64,000 bases of DNA from Salvator merianae (GCA_003586115.2 QVOM02000021.1:7268248-7332247); one strand, 5' to 3'. Positions 13,171 to 26,752 are shown, counted from the stretch's first letter. Notes: a model not told the origin generated them from the letters alone. Numbers and translations: made by a program.

Positions 13171-15562
13171 GTTCTCAAATCATAATCCACTTTCCCTGCT
13201 GTCTGTTGTTGGGAACTCTGAGCATAAAGGGTGACAATGCTGAAGTCACCTTGAATTATGCTACTCTGGACTGAGCTTCTGTGGGACTGGTGAAAAGGAA
13301 AGATTTCATGGCTTTAGTAAACCAATGAAACCATATTTTTGGAAAGGAGCAGCAAAAGGCTAGAAGAGGCAGCAGAAGAATAGGTCTAAGGCTTCCATGC
13401 ATTATCCTAGTTGTATTTTGCCAACATCTGACAAGCATTTGGGGAGACGCAAGAAAAAATGTTCTCAGTGGCTGTGGATACTCCTTAAAACTTCCTAGAC
13501 AAGCAAATTTATCTAGCCTCTTCACTGATTGTTTTCTAGCAGGTAGCAAACTCGTTTTTTATCCAAACAGATGTTTGGCTTCCTGGCATTTTGTTGCTCT
13601 GTTATTTCAGTTGTCATTTCTGGTTAAATTACATTTTCAAACTAGCTGCCATCTATTGTCTTATAAGCTTACCTTGTTAATTTTATAACGGAAAGTCAGT
13701 TAGAAATGTAACAAATAAAAAGGCACTATATAAGTGTACACCAAGAAGCAGGGAGCCAGAAACTGTTGAAAGAGGTAGAAGTTCTCTCTTCCATTGAAGG
13801 ACTTCCCTAATCTCACAAGTTCCCCATATCTCAGTGTCCTCAACCCATGCTGCATCAGAAGAGAACTGCTCAAGAAAGCACCTTGACTGCTGTGTTCATT
13901 TTGTGTGGCTTTGGAGAGGAACCAGAGGTAATTTGTTACAATCTCCACATCAGCAGTCTTCATATAAAGCAGCAGACCATACTTGATGATCCCCATTTGG
14001 TCACCTTCAAAAGAGAGTATTGATGCTGCATTGCAGGAAGGGCATAAGGCACAGAAAATTGAGATTATGAAGGCCACATTCAACGAGTTTGGGAAAACTT
14101 TGTACTTTTCTAAGCATCTTCTGGCTTATCTATTTCGGTAACAGTCAGCTCTTGGTTAAGGGTACCCTGCCAACCCCTCTCAGCAAGATGCATAAGAGGT
14201 TCTTTTCAGCTTCAGTTTTATCCTGAAATATCTAAAGGAGAAAACAGCTGAAGGGGAAGTTTGATCCTGTCCGTTTTCAAAGTTTAAGAAGACCCACTCT
14301 TTCGTTGGCACAGATCTCTAAGTTATTTTAAGGTAAAACACCGAACCTGAACAGGTTAGACTTCATGTTATACATGCAGAATTCCACACCAAATTCTATA
14401 ATGACGACATTTATTTTGAATCCTCCAAATCTGCTCACCTATTGGCCCTGAGTGGACTTACCACTCATACTTCCAAATGTGGTACTAGTTCCTCTCTAAG
14501 AACCACCCTTCCGGCCGGCATCAGATGAGATTGGATCAGCTATCTGACAGACCTTGAAATCTTAGAGCGAGTCTGAAACATCTTTTGTTTAGTTATTTAT
14601 CAAGAGTGACTTTGAAAAGCTTGCTCTGACAGTCCCAAGTATTTATACAAAGATGTCTTAAAAGACAACAGACACAAACTAGTCCTGATGACTATAATTA
14701 CTGGCTGAACTGAAGGGGAGAAAAGATTTCAGAACTGTTACTTGTTTAAATATTACAATAGTATTTACATAAGAATGCTTATAACTTTTCATAGAAATTA
14801 CTGTATTTTGTGCCATATAAGACACACTGGCACACTGATGTAGCTATAATTTGCCAAGGAATAACATACCTATCTTCCTTCTGATGAAGCACGTAATACA
14901 TGATAATCACGATGAGTTATAGTACTCTTAGTAACAATAAATTATCTAAATTTTCGTGCACATTCAAGCCTACCAACTCTTTCGTCTTTTATTCATGTAT
15001 CAGATAAAGTAGGTTATTGACTAAGGAAGGTATCGATTAACAAACCACTTTGTCTCTAAAGAGACACAGAACTTTGACTTTTTACCGAGTACAAAGACAC
15101 TCCTGCATATAATCAAATGATAATGCAGAAGAAAAATAATGTGTAAGACTAGGTAATCATTCAAGTCTTGTCCTGAACGATCTTATTAATTTCAGCTGTC
15201 AGAACAAGACCCAGATATACACCAAAGGGTCAAATTAATGTGTTTATCAGAAATGTAACACCTAAAAATTGTGACTATATTGATAATGAAATTCATTTCA
15301 ATAGACGACGGTCTCTGTAAAGTATTACAACTTTAGTAATAGAGTAATATTACATTTTAAAATCAAACTGTGTTGTCAAAATGCAACTACATTTTTGAAG
15401 AAATAAACCCACAGAACTCTTCAAAGATGGTACGCACATCTTTTGTGCCAGTTTGTCTTCCTCCTATTTAAATATATGTTGCAGCATCTTACAGAACAAT
15501 TAGGGTTCCCAAAGAGAAGGTTTTATAAAGCCTTTTGAAAAGAAAATTTATCATAACATGGT
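13171..15562. other. AP3B1 downstream flank
   Basis: No repeat recognised except short AT-rich tracts. It contains one coding-like stretch at 13700-14083 (listed separately). The remainder is AT-rich with candidate alternative poly(A) hexamers for AP3B1 near 14990 and 14400. Confidence 0.4.
13700..14083 (-). pseudogene. Coding-like stretch, possible processed pseudogene, unidentified
   Basis: A 127-codon open frame that is long for this AT-rich region. A fragment such as MKTADVEIVTNYLWFLSKAT recalls helical-repeat proteins of the armadillo kind, but I cannot name a parent. Upstream on the same strand (14084-14230) another frame looks coding-like before meeting stops, which would fit a frame-shifted copy. 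There are no introns, splice signals or adjacent poly(A) tail that I can point to. It could equally be a chance frame. Confidence 0.2.
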
Positions 15563-15568
15563 TTTATT
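15563..15568 (-). terminator. Candidate AATAAA poly(A) signal of AP3B1
   Basis: The plus strand reads TTTATT, which is AATAAA on the gene strand. It lies about 575 bases past the stop and is the first canonical hexamer. An ATTAAA at 15755-15760 is a competing signal. Confidence 0.4.
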
Positions 15569-16140
15569 AGAATTTCATTTCTTAAAATTTTTTAGAAACT
15601 CTGGGAAACAATAAGATACAAATAAGTCTGAAATATAGAAGCAATTAGTTACTGAAGAATAAACACTGCATTTTTTATCTTTCTTAAAAACAACAACACC
15701 CAGTACAAGGAAATACAACACAGAGAACCTGCATGATGTAGTTTATCAAAATTATTTAATCAATATTATTTTGCTCTTTTGATTAAGGTGATTTTTTTCC
15801 CATTCAGACTATTCCTGATTTTTATGGAGAGAAAACAAACAAGAAAATCAGGCAAAATGAGAACAGAGTATCAGAAAAACAAAGTGTAAACAACATTTCT
15901 GAATTAAGTTGACAGTAAAATACATGTTTCTTTGGTTAGAAAGCAAAAGGGAAAGCTCTGAAGTAGTTGCTTGTGTGATAGATGCACACTTTAGCATTCT
16001 AAAACAGGAGACAAGAATGTCAAGAGTGTATTCTCCCCCACTGCCAGATGGAAAGGCTATTATTATAAATGAAAGGCAGCAGTAGTGGATGCCAGGCACT
16101 TTTGTTGTGTGCCAGATTCTGAAGTCCAGATGTAAGCAGG
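15563..16140 (-). other. AP3B1: Probable AP3B1 3' UTR
   Basis: The region immediately downstream of the AP3B1 stop, read leftward. It is AT-rich and holds no recognised repeat. The first poly(A) signal candidate is ATTAAA (plus-strand TTTAAT at 15755-15760). The first canonical AATAAA is at 15563-15568 (plus-strand TTTATT). Further AATAAA candidates occur near 14990 and 14400, so longer forms are possible. The true end cannot be fixed without transcript data. Confidence 0.55.
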
Positions 16141-16294
16141 TTACCCCTGGGACAGGACAGGCTTCAGCTCCCGCAGCAGAATAGAGCCAATCACTGTTTT
16201 CTCAGTATTTATGATGAGCTGTGCAGTAGACCCTTCCTCCAGCTCCACTGTGACTAGCATCAGTGACCCACTATGTATAGTTTTAGCTGCAAAC
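16141..16294 (-). CDS. AP3B1: AP3B1 last coding exon with stop codon
   Basis: The terminal coding exon is 154 bases long. One base completes arginine, then 50 codons and a TAA stop at 16141-16143. The peptide starts FAAKTIHSGSL, continues MLVTVELEEGSTAQLIINTE and ends LRELKPVLSQG. That ending is the diagnostic C terminus of vertebrate AP3B1. The acceptor is CTTCCTCTAG. The longer open frame reaching 16392 is an artefact because it reads through the acceptor into the intron. The exon contributes the last beta strands of the ear-like domain. The protein appears intact here, with no frameshift or early stop in any of the five exons. Confidence 0.95.
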
Positions 16295-18054
16295 CTAGAG
16301 GAAGAAAACAAAACCTGTGAACATTTCGATAAAAAAAAACAACCCAAAACATGAGTGCCATTGTTTCTTAAGTTCGATTTATGTACTATCAAACCTATCT
16401 GTAACAGAAAAAGCTTTTAAAAAACCAAGCATTCAATAACACCAATATAAAAAGAACTTTACCACCCAAATATTAAAGAAGAAAAACAAAATGTGAACAT
16501 ACTTTAAATAGAAATCAGTTACATTTAGATAATTTTTCATTTAGTACTGCAATAAGTTAAACTTCAGTAGAAAATAATTTAGGAATAAATGTATCCTTGA
16601 TTACTCTACATCTAAACCACAATAACCCCTAAAATTAAAGAATTAAAATGTTGTTGATATAGATCTCCGATGACTACATACTTCACCAGATCTACTTTAA
16701 ATTGCACACATAGAGCTAAAGCTTTCTAAACTGAGAATTCTTTCCATTTTTAAAGATCTGGATAATAAATATACATCCTTCTAACAACTTCATGCAATGA
16801 ATGGGACCCTGAGATCTAATCTTTCCTTTTTAAATTCCAAAACATGAAGAACCTACTCATTACATGGAATTAAAAGCAAAACTAGTCTTTTAAGCACTGC
16901 AATTGACTAAAAAGCCATTTTAAGCACAATGAACTTCTGTCAATCCTCTTAATTCATTCTGCATGCAGAGCCTGGCCCCAGAGTTAGGAAGGAAAGGGAT
17001 GGCAAAAGCCTAGCCTTCCATGTCCCACCAAGCGTACCCATTTAAAGCCCCCCCCCCCAAAGTTCTGCACATGGGCTTTTGAAAACACTAACAAGTGTAG
17101 AGCAGGTCTGTGACCCTCTGTGACCCCACTTTGCAGGGCCAATTCCCTCTCCCCTTTTTGAATGACACGTGTCTGAATCAGAGCCATCTGCCTCAATTTG
17201 CGCAACATCTTCAGCCACAATAGAACCCAGTTAGCCCTGACAACAGCTCACAATACATAAAAATAAAACTGCTGACAGCACGCCATCAGCTATTCAAGAG
17301 CAAACCAACTGGTCAGTGTCTCATGTCTGACAATTAGCATGGACCCAGCACAGCGCTTCCTGGGCTCCTTAGGGATCTGTTTAATTACCATCAACATAAA
17401 AGAGGGAGTTTATCAGCAGATACTCAAAAAGCTTCACTCTAGACTTAATTAAAATATTAGCCTCTTCAGCAGGAAGCAGATTCTCTTTAAATGAAAAGTA
17501 ATTTCTTTTTTAAAAAATTAAGCATATCAACTTCAAAATCTTGTAACACATTACACTAATTTAGGAAACATAAGTCATTCTTGAATGTCACTCTTCGCAG
17601 GCCAATATATTTCTTTTATTCAGGTTAGATACGAAATGTCTACTCTTTTGCATCCAACAGGAAAATAAATCCTGTCCCTTGTTAAACGCAAAGGTTGCAA
17701 AGGAATACAAACCAGTTCATCTTTGCCACAGTGTATAAAACTATGTTTCTCCCATCAATTTAGAAAGGGTGATAATTATGTAAACAATAGTCTTATTAGT
17801 CTCTTTATTTATTTAACACTCGTGTCTTGGGACTACACAGCAGATTATGCCTGAATTCACACAATAAAAGCTCCAGAGCTGGGGCTCCCACAGTGTTTCT
17901 TTGCCTCAAGGCTCATTTTAGTAGTTTAAGCTGCAAGTGATATACAGTTAATGTTGTTATAAAAGCAAACACAGCCCAAAGGCACAATGTGGGTCAGCTC
18001 TGCCTGAGTGCCACTTAAACAATTAGATAAAGAAAATGTATTTGACATGAATAC

Positions 18055-18370
18055 CTCAGAATCCCTTTTGAAGATGTTTCCAGTATCACCGATAAAGGGA
18101 AACACCGACTTTTTCCAGAAATGATGGCATTTCTCCATTGAGGCCTCCTGTGAAGCCGATAGACTGGCTTTGGGCAGAGACGGCTTGGCGCCATTTTACA
18201 GCCACATGCCACCATTTTGGGCTGAAAATATGGTGGTTGAAGTGGCAATATGAAAATATGATGGCCGTGGGTCACACCAAATGACTGCCTACAATGCCAC
18301 AGTGGGGGGAATGCCAGCTTTTCCCGGAAAGTGTGGGAACTCTGCACTTCTCTAATCTGTCATGAGAGAG
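18055..18370. repeat. GC-rich unassigned repeat-like block
   Basis: This block differs from its AT-rich surroundings. It carries several CG dinucleotides and related words such as GCCACCATTTTGG, ATGGTGG and GATGGCC, giving it a partly self-complementary centre. A 110-codon minus-strand frame crosses it without any family motif. It may be an old DNA transposon fragment; class unknown. Confidence 0.3.
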
Positions 18371-19149
18371 AGATGACCTGGCCGAGGCCTTTGTTCAATT
18401 GTGTGCCAGATTTTTAAGTGCATCTGGATACTCCTAAAGCCTGCCTTTTTCTGAACTTCATGTAGCATAGATTAACATGGTTTTTGAGTCTAAGGGAAAA
18501 TAATGTTGGAATCATGGCTAATAGTATTTCAGATGAGATTTCACAAAGAAAAAAATCTATTTAAGATTAATAAAGTAGGTTGTATATGACTTTGGAAGTA
18601 TCATTTGATAAAATCTGAAAAAACGGAACACAGTAAATATTGTACAGAATATTCAAAAGGCATAGGCCCACAACAAAGAACACATAGCTGAATGTCAGGC
18701 TATAGCTGATGTTATTCTAGAGGTGAAAAACGCTTGTTTAAATTGGAGTCTGATTCAGTTCTATATTAAAATAAGAATGGGACAAGGAAAGGCCCCATGT
18801 TTTATATTAAAAGTGGGCATGTGATCCTTTCTATGCCTTGCCCATTTATCTTCCTCAGGCACAGGCATTTCATTTGGACTGAGTTCTTCACTCTTCAGAC
18901 ATCAGAGCTTAACAAAAGGGGAAAGACTCAGGAAATACTGCAGAAAGATAAGCTGTGAACAGGAAAGGCCATACTTTTGCAATAAACTCAACTAATACAA
19001 TAATGAGTTGTTTTAGGTGATCATTTGCAGTCCACTATATCTCTAAGCGGGACATACCTGAATTATTGACATCTGTGACGCAGAAGCTTTAATAAAATGG
19101 AGCAGCCAAACTACATTTGAAATATTACAGTTATTATGAACCACACTTG

Positions 19150-19335
19150 ACCTTTTTAGGGGGCTGTAGCTCAGTGGTGAAGCAAACATCCAGGAAAGCA
19201 GAGGGCTGCTGGTTTGATCCCCAACGTCTCCCTGGATGTAGGCAAACCTCTTCTGTACCTCTGCAACAAAAACTGCATAGAGGTGTCCAAGCAGTCAACC
19301 AGGACTCAGCCACAACTTGATGGTGCCCAACAACA
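19150..19335 (+). repeat. tRNA-derived SINE, copy 1
   Basis: It starts GGGGGCTGTAGCTCAGTGGT, which contains a Pol III A box. A B box-like GGTTTGATCCC follows about 50 bases later, so the head comes from a tRNA. The body reads CCCTGGATGTAGGCAAACC, then GCAGTCAACCAGGACTCAG. The inverted copy at 32110-32300 shares these blocks. It is a retroposon, not a tRNA gene, because it lacks a foldable 3' half and acceptor stem. Confidence 0.75.
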
Positions 19336-19689
19336 AGTTCTCACTAGACAGGTCAAAGTGAGACACTTTCGTTCATACAGTTGTCAGAAGTCAAAGGCTC
19401 AATGACATATATCAATAACAAAAGCTAACAAAAAGGTAAGTTCTCTCACTTAAGCAGAAATGGGTTTTCGGACAGTAAAAGTCAGCACAAACCCATGGCT
19501 ATCATCAGCTAGAGTAGACAGAACTACTATATGATTTTTCTATTGAATCCCTAGTAGTTCCAGTTATGAAAAATAGAGCAGTTATTCATTAACGGTACAA
19601 CCACTAAATGTGGACTATAATGGCTTTAACATGGAAAATGAACAAATTAAGTAATTTGTTCACTGCAAAACACACAATGGCTTTGTTTA

Positions 19690-20640
19690 AACACAATTTA
19701 TTTATTTATTTGAACATTTATCCTGCCCTGTACACAAAGGTCTCATGACATGTTACAACAGATTAAAAAAAAAATCCACTAAAAACAATAGCAGTGCCTG
19801 AAAGTGGGGAGGGGCGTCCTGTTTCCTCAGCCAAAGGCCAGGGTAAATGGGTCATCTTTACTAGTCTTCTAAATATATATAGTGAAGATACCTGACACAT
19901 CTTGGGCAGGTATTCTATAGTCTAGGGGCTCCACCGAGAAGGCCCTATCCCAAGTACCCATCCCTTTAACTACTGAAGGTGGTGGTACGACCAGGAGGGC
20001 TTCATCTGTAGATCTTAAGGCACATACAGGTCAATATGGGAGAAGGTGTTACTTTAGATAGATGTTTAGGGCTTTGTAAGTCAATGTTAATACCTTGAAT
20101 TGGCTTTGGTAGCAAACCGGCAGTCAATGCAGCTCTTTTAAGACCAATGTGATGAGTGTGTGGCCACAGTGACAGTTAGCAGTCTCACGGGCTACATTCT
20201 GCACCAGCTACAACTTCCAAACCATCTTCAAAGGCATTATAATAGTCCAATCTGAAAGTTACCAGAGCATGGATTACTGTGGCCATATTGTCTTTGTCCA
20301 GAAAGGGCCACAGCTGGTGAACCAGCCACAATTGGAAGCAGGTGCTCTTAACCATCACTTCTACCAAAGCCTTGAGTGTCAGCACAGAGTCCAAGAGCAC
20401 CCCCAAATTACACTGTCCCTTTCAGGGCAAAGAACCCATCAGGAACAGGATGTTCCCTGGTTCATGGGCCCTAATACCCTTTGATACAATGCACTTCCAT
20501 CTTGTCTTGATTCATTTTCAATTTATTGCCCCCATCCACTCCATTACTGCCTCCAAGTACACGTTAAACACTTCAATCACCTCTCCTGATTCAGATGGCA
20601 CAGAGAGATAGAGCATTATGCAAACAAGACTCAAGTTGTC
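19690..20640 (-). mobile_element. L2-type LINE, C-terminal RT region and 3' tail
   Basis: The minus strand carries a 5'-truncated L2-clade element. From 20406 downward it encodes MGVLLDSVLTLKALVE, then LVHQLWPFLDKDNMATVIHA and FRLDYYNAF. After a frameshift come LPVCYQSQFKVLTLTYKALN and a WDRAFSVEP-type end. These are hallmark C-terminal motifs of L2 reverse transcriptases (GVLLDS, ATVIHALVTSRLDYCN, LHWLPV...QFKVLTLTYKAL). Several stops and frameshifts show it is dead. It ends in a run of AAATAAATAA-type sequence at about 19690. Confidence 0.8.
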
Positions 20641-23600
20641 TTCTCCATCTTCACCTTCCAGTAAATCCACAGAAAAGAAATCTAAAAGTTTCCTATTTCT
20701 GTTTTTAATTACCTACCTATAGTATTGTGCATGAAATGGGCCGAAAAAATCATAAATGTAGTTTACTGCTAAAAGTAAACTTGAAAGTAGTTTCTAAGAA
20801 CAATTCTTCCAGTAAGTCAAAATTAAAACAAAACACTACACTTTAGCTGAGGTGCACTGTAGCTGAACAAGGGAACAGCTAAGACAGAGAAGAGCGGATC
20901 TCACACATCCAGGACACTACAAAAATTGATCATCCATCCACTGCTTGAAGGCCAGTGATGTCATTTATGGAGAGAGCAGAGCTACCTTTCCTATGCTTCA
21001 AACTACATATAAATTCCTCAACAAGTATAAAAACAATGATCAGAAATACTCTTAAAAAGCATGGCTATTTAATCTTGAACGCGGCAAGGATACGCCTTTG
21101 AATCCTGATCGGAAAGCGGTTCTATTTTAAAATTTTTGGCCCCACTACTAAAATATGAAGCAGCACCTTTGATACAAGTTGGCCATATGCACAATAAACC
21201 ACCACCACACCATACATTAATTCCTTATTAGGATGAGTCCTCCTTAATCTGACTCTAATGCTTCATAAATAAAGCTAATTAATTTACTAATATAATACAA
21301 TACAATGACTAAAACAGTGTTATTCCCTTGTTTGGCAGTGTATGCAAGAGTAATTTGTGACATTTATTAAACCATATAACTTTATTAACAATTCATAACT
21401 TCTCCTCTCTCCTTGTTACCTATTGATTTTGTGAAATCAGTTTTGCCAGTCTCATTTTCTTCAGATTCATACATCTGTACAATTATTCTAATGAAACTAT
21501 ATATATTGAGAATTTCCTTTGTTTTGCAAAGCATTTTTATTTTAATGGCAATAAAATGTTGGCACACTTATGACATTTGAAATTCTGTATTTACTGATTT
21601 CATAGTGTTCATCGAAAGAAGAAAAAATCCAGAGGCATACAGCTACTCTTCCCCTTCAGTTCAAACCACAAACCATGTCTACAGAGATACGATGCTTCTC
21701 TGCTTAAATCTATTTAAATCCAGCTGGTTAAAGTAAGAATAGTACTGAACTGCAAACTGCTAACTTATTATTACTTAAATAACTATTCTAAGTACATTAT
21801 TTGTTCTTTCAATGAAGATTTGCATCCTATTTTGGTTATCTAAGCTGCTGGAATAAAAACCAATTAAAATCAACATTTTGGGGGGCCAAAATCCAACCCC
21901 CCCCAAGCTTCCAGATGGATTAGTTCAAATACAAAACATGATTTATAACAAAAGATCTGTAATATTTGACTACAATATGTTTCCTCTCTTTTAGACTGGT
22001 CTCTAGTTTTTTAAAATTCAATTTTCTTCCCTTTTGAGATGTTCTAGTTACCTAAAGCTGTTACAATGGCCCATTCACACCGATTTTTCCTCCCTGTTTC
22101 ATACATGGAGCCTTCAATTACTGCCTGCTGAAGCAGACAGAATCCTATTAGTAAGAAAGACGATCACAAGATGCAATGCCCAGCCCTAGCTGTACAAAAA
22201 TAATTAGCCTAAAGTTGACAAATGTGTAATGAATGTACATAAGAAATTTACTGCGAATTAGTTGACTAATCCCAAAAGCAGAGTAAAAGGTTAGAACATA
22301 AAATTTTCTATGGCACTAAGGCAATGAAAAAAGAGGAAGTGATCCTATTATTCTATAACTGCCATAGAAGTTACAGAGAAAATAATACAAACCATGTGAT
22401 CCTTAGAATCAAATTACTTGTGCCTGTGGCATAAAAAAATCTACAGAGTACGAGAAAACTTATTTTTAAGTGAACCTACATGTTAAAACTAGTATGTGAG
22501 CTTTCCTTCCCTTATTAACATACAAGTTCTGAAGTCTGGTTGGACAGAAGAATTAGAAAGGTTCCTCAACTCTTCTTCTATCACTAAACCCCCTCCTATG
22601 TGAGGGCTGTCTTAATTAATTAATTCCCTGTGTTCCCTAATCAGGAGTACAGAAAACAGAAGAGAAACTGGCAGGTGCAAAAACATTAATGCCTACCCCT
22701 TTCCTAAATTTTGCCAGCAATCATCTTCATCCCATTTCTACACTAGCATACTTAGCCCAGGAAATATATGCCAAGATATCACAGAGTTCTCTTTTAGCCT
22801 AAAATCACAATTACCCTGATTCAAAGACCACTTTTTAGGGAGTTTTGAATCCATGAAAACAATGAAGGAAATATGTCCATTCAACTTTCCACATATGGCT
22901 GGCTCCTTCTCCTGAACTACAGTAGCATCTTACTGCAAACAAAAAACACATTTCTGTCCTGGTAGCTGCATTTCTATTATTATATGCTAATAGTACAAAT
23001 ACAGAATACACTGTAGATCATATCCTAATTTTTGTAGTGATTTTGCTTTTCAATGAGGTATTTCTTCCCATTAACAGGAATTAATTTCCCTGACCTTGCA
23101 GCCTATTTATATATTAAACAGACGACTAAGTCTAAAAGAAATTAAAATGGTTTGCTTTTCAACTAAGAGAGGCAACTATAAAATGTTCATGCATAATACT
23201 AAGTATGGGAGCTGAGAAGTCTGTTTTTCACACATAATAATGATTTAAATGTGAACAAAAATTAATTTACAAATACGTAATACATTCAATTCATAAAAGC
23301 TTTTTTTTTTACCTTTTACTGAAAGAACAGTGATCAATCTATTTTGCACTTTATAATATCAGATGCAGAAGCAGTGCTGTCCTCTAGTGGACATCGATCA
23401 GGGAGATTGTATCTCCTATTTGAGTCCTTTAAACAGTCGGCCTTAGCAAACTAGCTACCTAAACAATCACACTATAGCAGTATTTCATCTATGTAATAGG
23501 CATTTATGTCTAAAAAGCCTTTCTGTAGTGAAGTTCTGCAGAGGTAACCTAATCTGATAAACTTGGGAGGGGGGAGAATTTTGAGATCCAATGGGGATCC

Positions 23601-23674
23601 AATACAGATATAGCTATTACAACAAAACATATGTGAATACGTATCACAATATACATCCCAGCCCATCAGAACAC

Positions 23675-23729
<55 letters not shown>
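23675..23729. repeat. TATC tetranucleotide microsatellite
   Basis: About 13 uninterrupted CTAT/ATCT units. It sits next to the 3' tail of the L2 piece at 23750-24040, a common origin for such repeats. It is likely length-polymorphic. Confidence 0.95.
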
Positions 23730-23749
23730 CCAGCCCTCTACCCAAAAGT

Positions 23750-24040
23750 GAGAGTCACAATAAAATCAGTATAAAAACAGATAAAATAAGTTAGCTAAAA
23801 TAGTGAGAGTGCCTGTATTGGGAGGGGATGCTGTTCCCTCACCCAAAGGCCAGGCTAAAGAGGGACATCTTCACCAGGCATCTGAATATATACAATGAGA
23901 GTGCCTGATGCACCTCAGAGAGGAGACTATTCCATATACTGAGAATGCCCTCCCACATATCCCTACCCCCTTAACTGCTGAACTGGGTGCCACCACCAAG
24001 AGGGCCTCACCAGCAGACCTTTGGACATGGGACCACGATC
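23750..24040 (-). mobile_element. L2-type LINE 3' fragment
   Basis: Same family as 19690-20640. The plus strand reads CTCACCCAAAGGCCAGGCTA, then ACATCTTCACCAGGCATCTG and CCACCAAGAGGGCCTCACC, which parallel CCTCAGCCAAAGGCCAGGGT, ATCTTTACTAGTCTTCT and CGACCAGGAGGGCTTCA in the longer copy. It also aligns closely with 29300-29640, including CAGTATAAAAACAGATA. It contains only the extreme C-terminal codons and the 3' UTR. Confidence 0.75.
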
Positions 24041-26734
24041 ACCAACAACTTAATGATCTAAACTGCAATTTTTTATTTTCCATATTCACTGCTTCAGTTT
24101 CAAATAATTAAGAAAGAACTGGGTAAGGCATTTCCTTTAAAAGTAATAACAATATGCTAGCACTCTATTAATTACTGAAAAAAATGGCCAAGGGTTTTAC
24201 ACTGGATAGTCTTTGGGAAAAATATTTGAAGTCCAATATTGACTTCAGAGGTCAAGTAGAAGTCAAAAAGATATGAATAATTAACAACATAGATAATAAT
24301 TTGAAAGCTGAGTGGTACAATGGAAAGATCTCACCTGTTTTATGAATGTGTTGACTTGAACAATTCAACAATTGTTGAAAAGTCAAAGTAGAAACATGCC
24401 TGGATATAAAAACCAATTACTTAAAAATAAGTTATTAAGATATTCTACATGGAAAATCTAAGAATAAGTTTTTTAAATGATTAGAATTATGATGTATAGT
24501 GATATCGTAGTTATGTTTATTTTATCTTCGTCTGAGTATATCTGAAAATGGATGAAATAAAAATAATTTAAAAATGATTAGGATTACCAAAATTCTATAA
24601 TAGTGTCCCCACAACAACTGTGTAAACACAACTACATAAATTTAAGAAAAATGACCATATTAATGTGATTCTACTATCTCAGGTCAGATTTGTCCTGATC
24701 TTCTGAGTTTTGCCTTATATTAGGCCAACCTCTCTACCTTGGATTCCAGATGCTGTTGGACTGTTATTTCCACAGTTCCCAATCATTGTGTTCCATATTC
24801 AAGGATGATGGGAGTTACAATCCATGAACATCTGAGGTCCAATGTTGGGAAAATAGAGTTGAATACTTACTATGAGCCATCTTTTTCTTCTATAATGGAT
24901 GAAGCATTCCTATAACCTCTGGGTTGTAACCTAGCTGTACATATTTAAGAGTACAAAGAACAGAGGCATTTGACAGACTTCTCCAGTTCCATCCACGGAA
25001 AGAAAGTGCCTTAGTACAAGAAAGGTTAAATATGAAGGTGAAACTTACAGTTAAATTACACTGCCCCCCAAGATATAGTTGGGATGCCTCATCAGCCACT
25101 TAAGAGAAAGAGCATTTACAGTAAGTATTTAACTTCCTTTTCATTTTCTGCATGGAATGAGACATTGCGACACTTCATGGATATGTTTTAGCTAAATCCT
25201 TCAGCAGAATGAGTACAGTGTTCAAATGGTGTTGCAGGATGCTTCGTAGGACTATTACCCTAAAAGCAGCGAAGAAGTATTTGATGATATTGAAATACAG
25301 ATTAAGTAGACTGAAGTTGCATAAGTTGCTGCTGAGCTTGTAGAATATAAAGCAGTTTGGCTTGGGAAGATGATGAGAGAAGTAAGCAAGCCTACATGTG
25401 TCATGATCTAGGCATCTATGCCATTCTCCCCAGGGATGACGGACTGTAGGAGTTTGACTGGAAATTGTATCTTGAAAGTACCTCAAAAATCTATCACAAT
25501 AGGCCTTCAATGCAACAACCTGTCTTCCATTCTGAAGTCATTAGTCCGTTTACCACCTGGAAAGGTTCCACTGGCTGTTTACTTGAGGATGCAATGGTAG
25601 CAGAAAAATAATTTTTTGGTTGCTATTACAGCCATATGGTCAGCATGACAGTGTGTTCAAACCTATGTTCTATTGGACTCACAACAGGACTTGCATCACC
25701 TGTGTTCTAGCTGTTGACCCTGAATTTTGTGGAAAACTCAGGCTATTAAGAAGCAGGTGTAAGAAAGACCACTGAATTACAGGAGGTTGAAGGCAATTAT
25801 GGTTTCCATTGTAGGCTCCTGAAAATGACAGAAAACTGGAGTATTGTAACTTTGCAAGATGGTACACTTTTAAAAATACTGAATAACTAGGAATACTGAA
25901 GTGAAGCTCTACTACATTCCTGGGGACTAGAACAGACCTTGAAAAATACTCTGCCTGATGGGTGAAGCTTGCCTATAACATGTTAAGCTAAGGAAGATGA
26001 ACAATCGTTTTCTGCTCAAATGAGAACACAGGTGGGCTCCTGATGTAGGGGTCTACAGAAGATACTGCCTCAGCTTGTTGATTTGAACTTTGGTGGACAA
26101 GCTGACAGTCCTGATGAGATCACGTTACATGTGGAAGAATGGTTGGAATGCCCATAGTGTGAAGAATATGGCACACAGGTCCAATTTATTTAATGATGAG
26201 ACAAGGTCTATATATATGCTTCCTGGAATCAACTGTTGATGGTAAATTGCCTCTTCCATCCAAGCAGGATGATATAAGCAGGCACCAGAATCTTGTGTTT
26301 GAAGAACATGGAACCCTTTGAGATACCGCTGGAGTAAATCCACCAGAGGAAGGACTTGTGTCCTGTGTTAGAACCGGGATAGAAAGCTACTTGATCTATA
26401 GAAAGCACTTGGTACAATATTAACAACAGAACTGGTGACAAAAGCAAAGTCTACAGTATAAAAAGATTTTACAGTTAAATACAGTAATCCCCTATTATAT
26501 AAGATTTCATATCAAGAAATCTCATGTAGCAAGTTTCACTTAACCATTATTTTGCTAGAAGCAAAAACGTAGTTTACAAAAATAAAGGTAGAAATTTATA
26601 AAAGATTACTTCATTGGTTATTATACTCATCTCAACTGACTATGGTGAAACACTTGAAGTACGTGGACATTTTAGATGGTCAAGAACAATCCTGGATAGT
26701 CCAGGATCTAATGGTAAATGAATTTATTTCTGGG

Positions 26735-26752
26735 GAAAAAAAAAAAAAAAAA
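26735..26752. repeat. Poly(A) run
   Basis: A run of 17 A residues after TCTGGGG. It is not clearly the tail of a recognised retroposon. Confidence 0.7.

Noticed and set aside
16295..16392. Upstream part of the open frame preceding the last AP3B1 exon
   Set aside because: It reads intron sequence; the acceptor CTTCCTCTAG ends just before 16294, and protein similarity starts there.
19150..19225. Possible tRNA gene
   Set aside because: It has A and B box-like words but no cloverleaf 3' half, and the sequence continues into a SINE body that is repeated at 32110-32300.
20185..20406. 73-codon frame as a host gene
   Set aside because: It is the C-terminal RT segment of an L2 element.
23675..23729. 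CRISPR-like repetition
   Set aside because: It is a simple tetranucleotide microsatellite without spacers.
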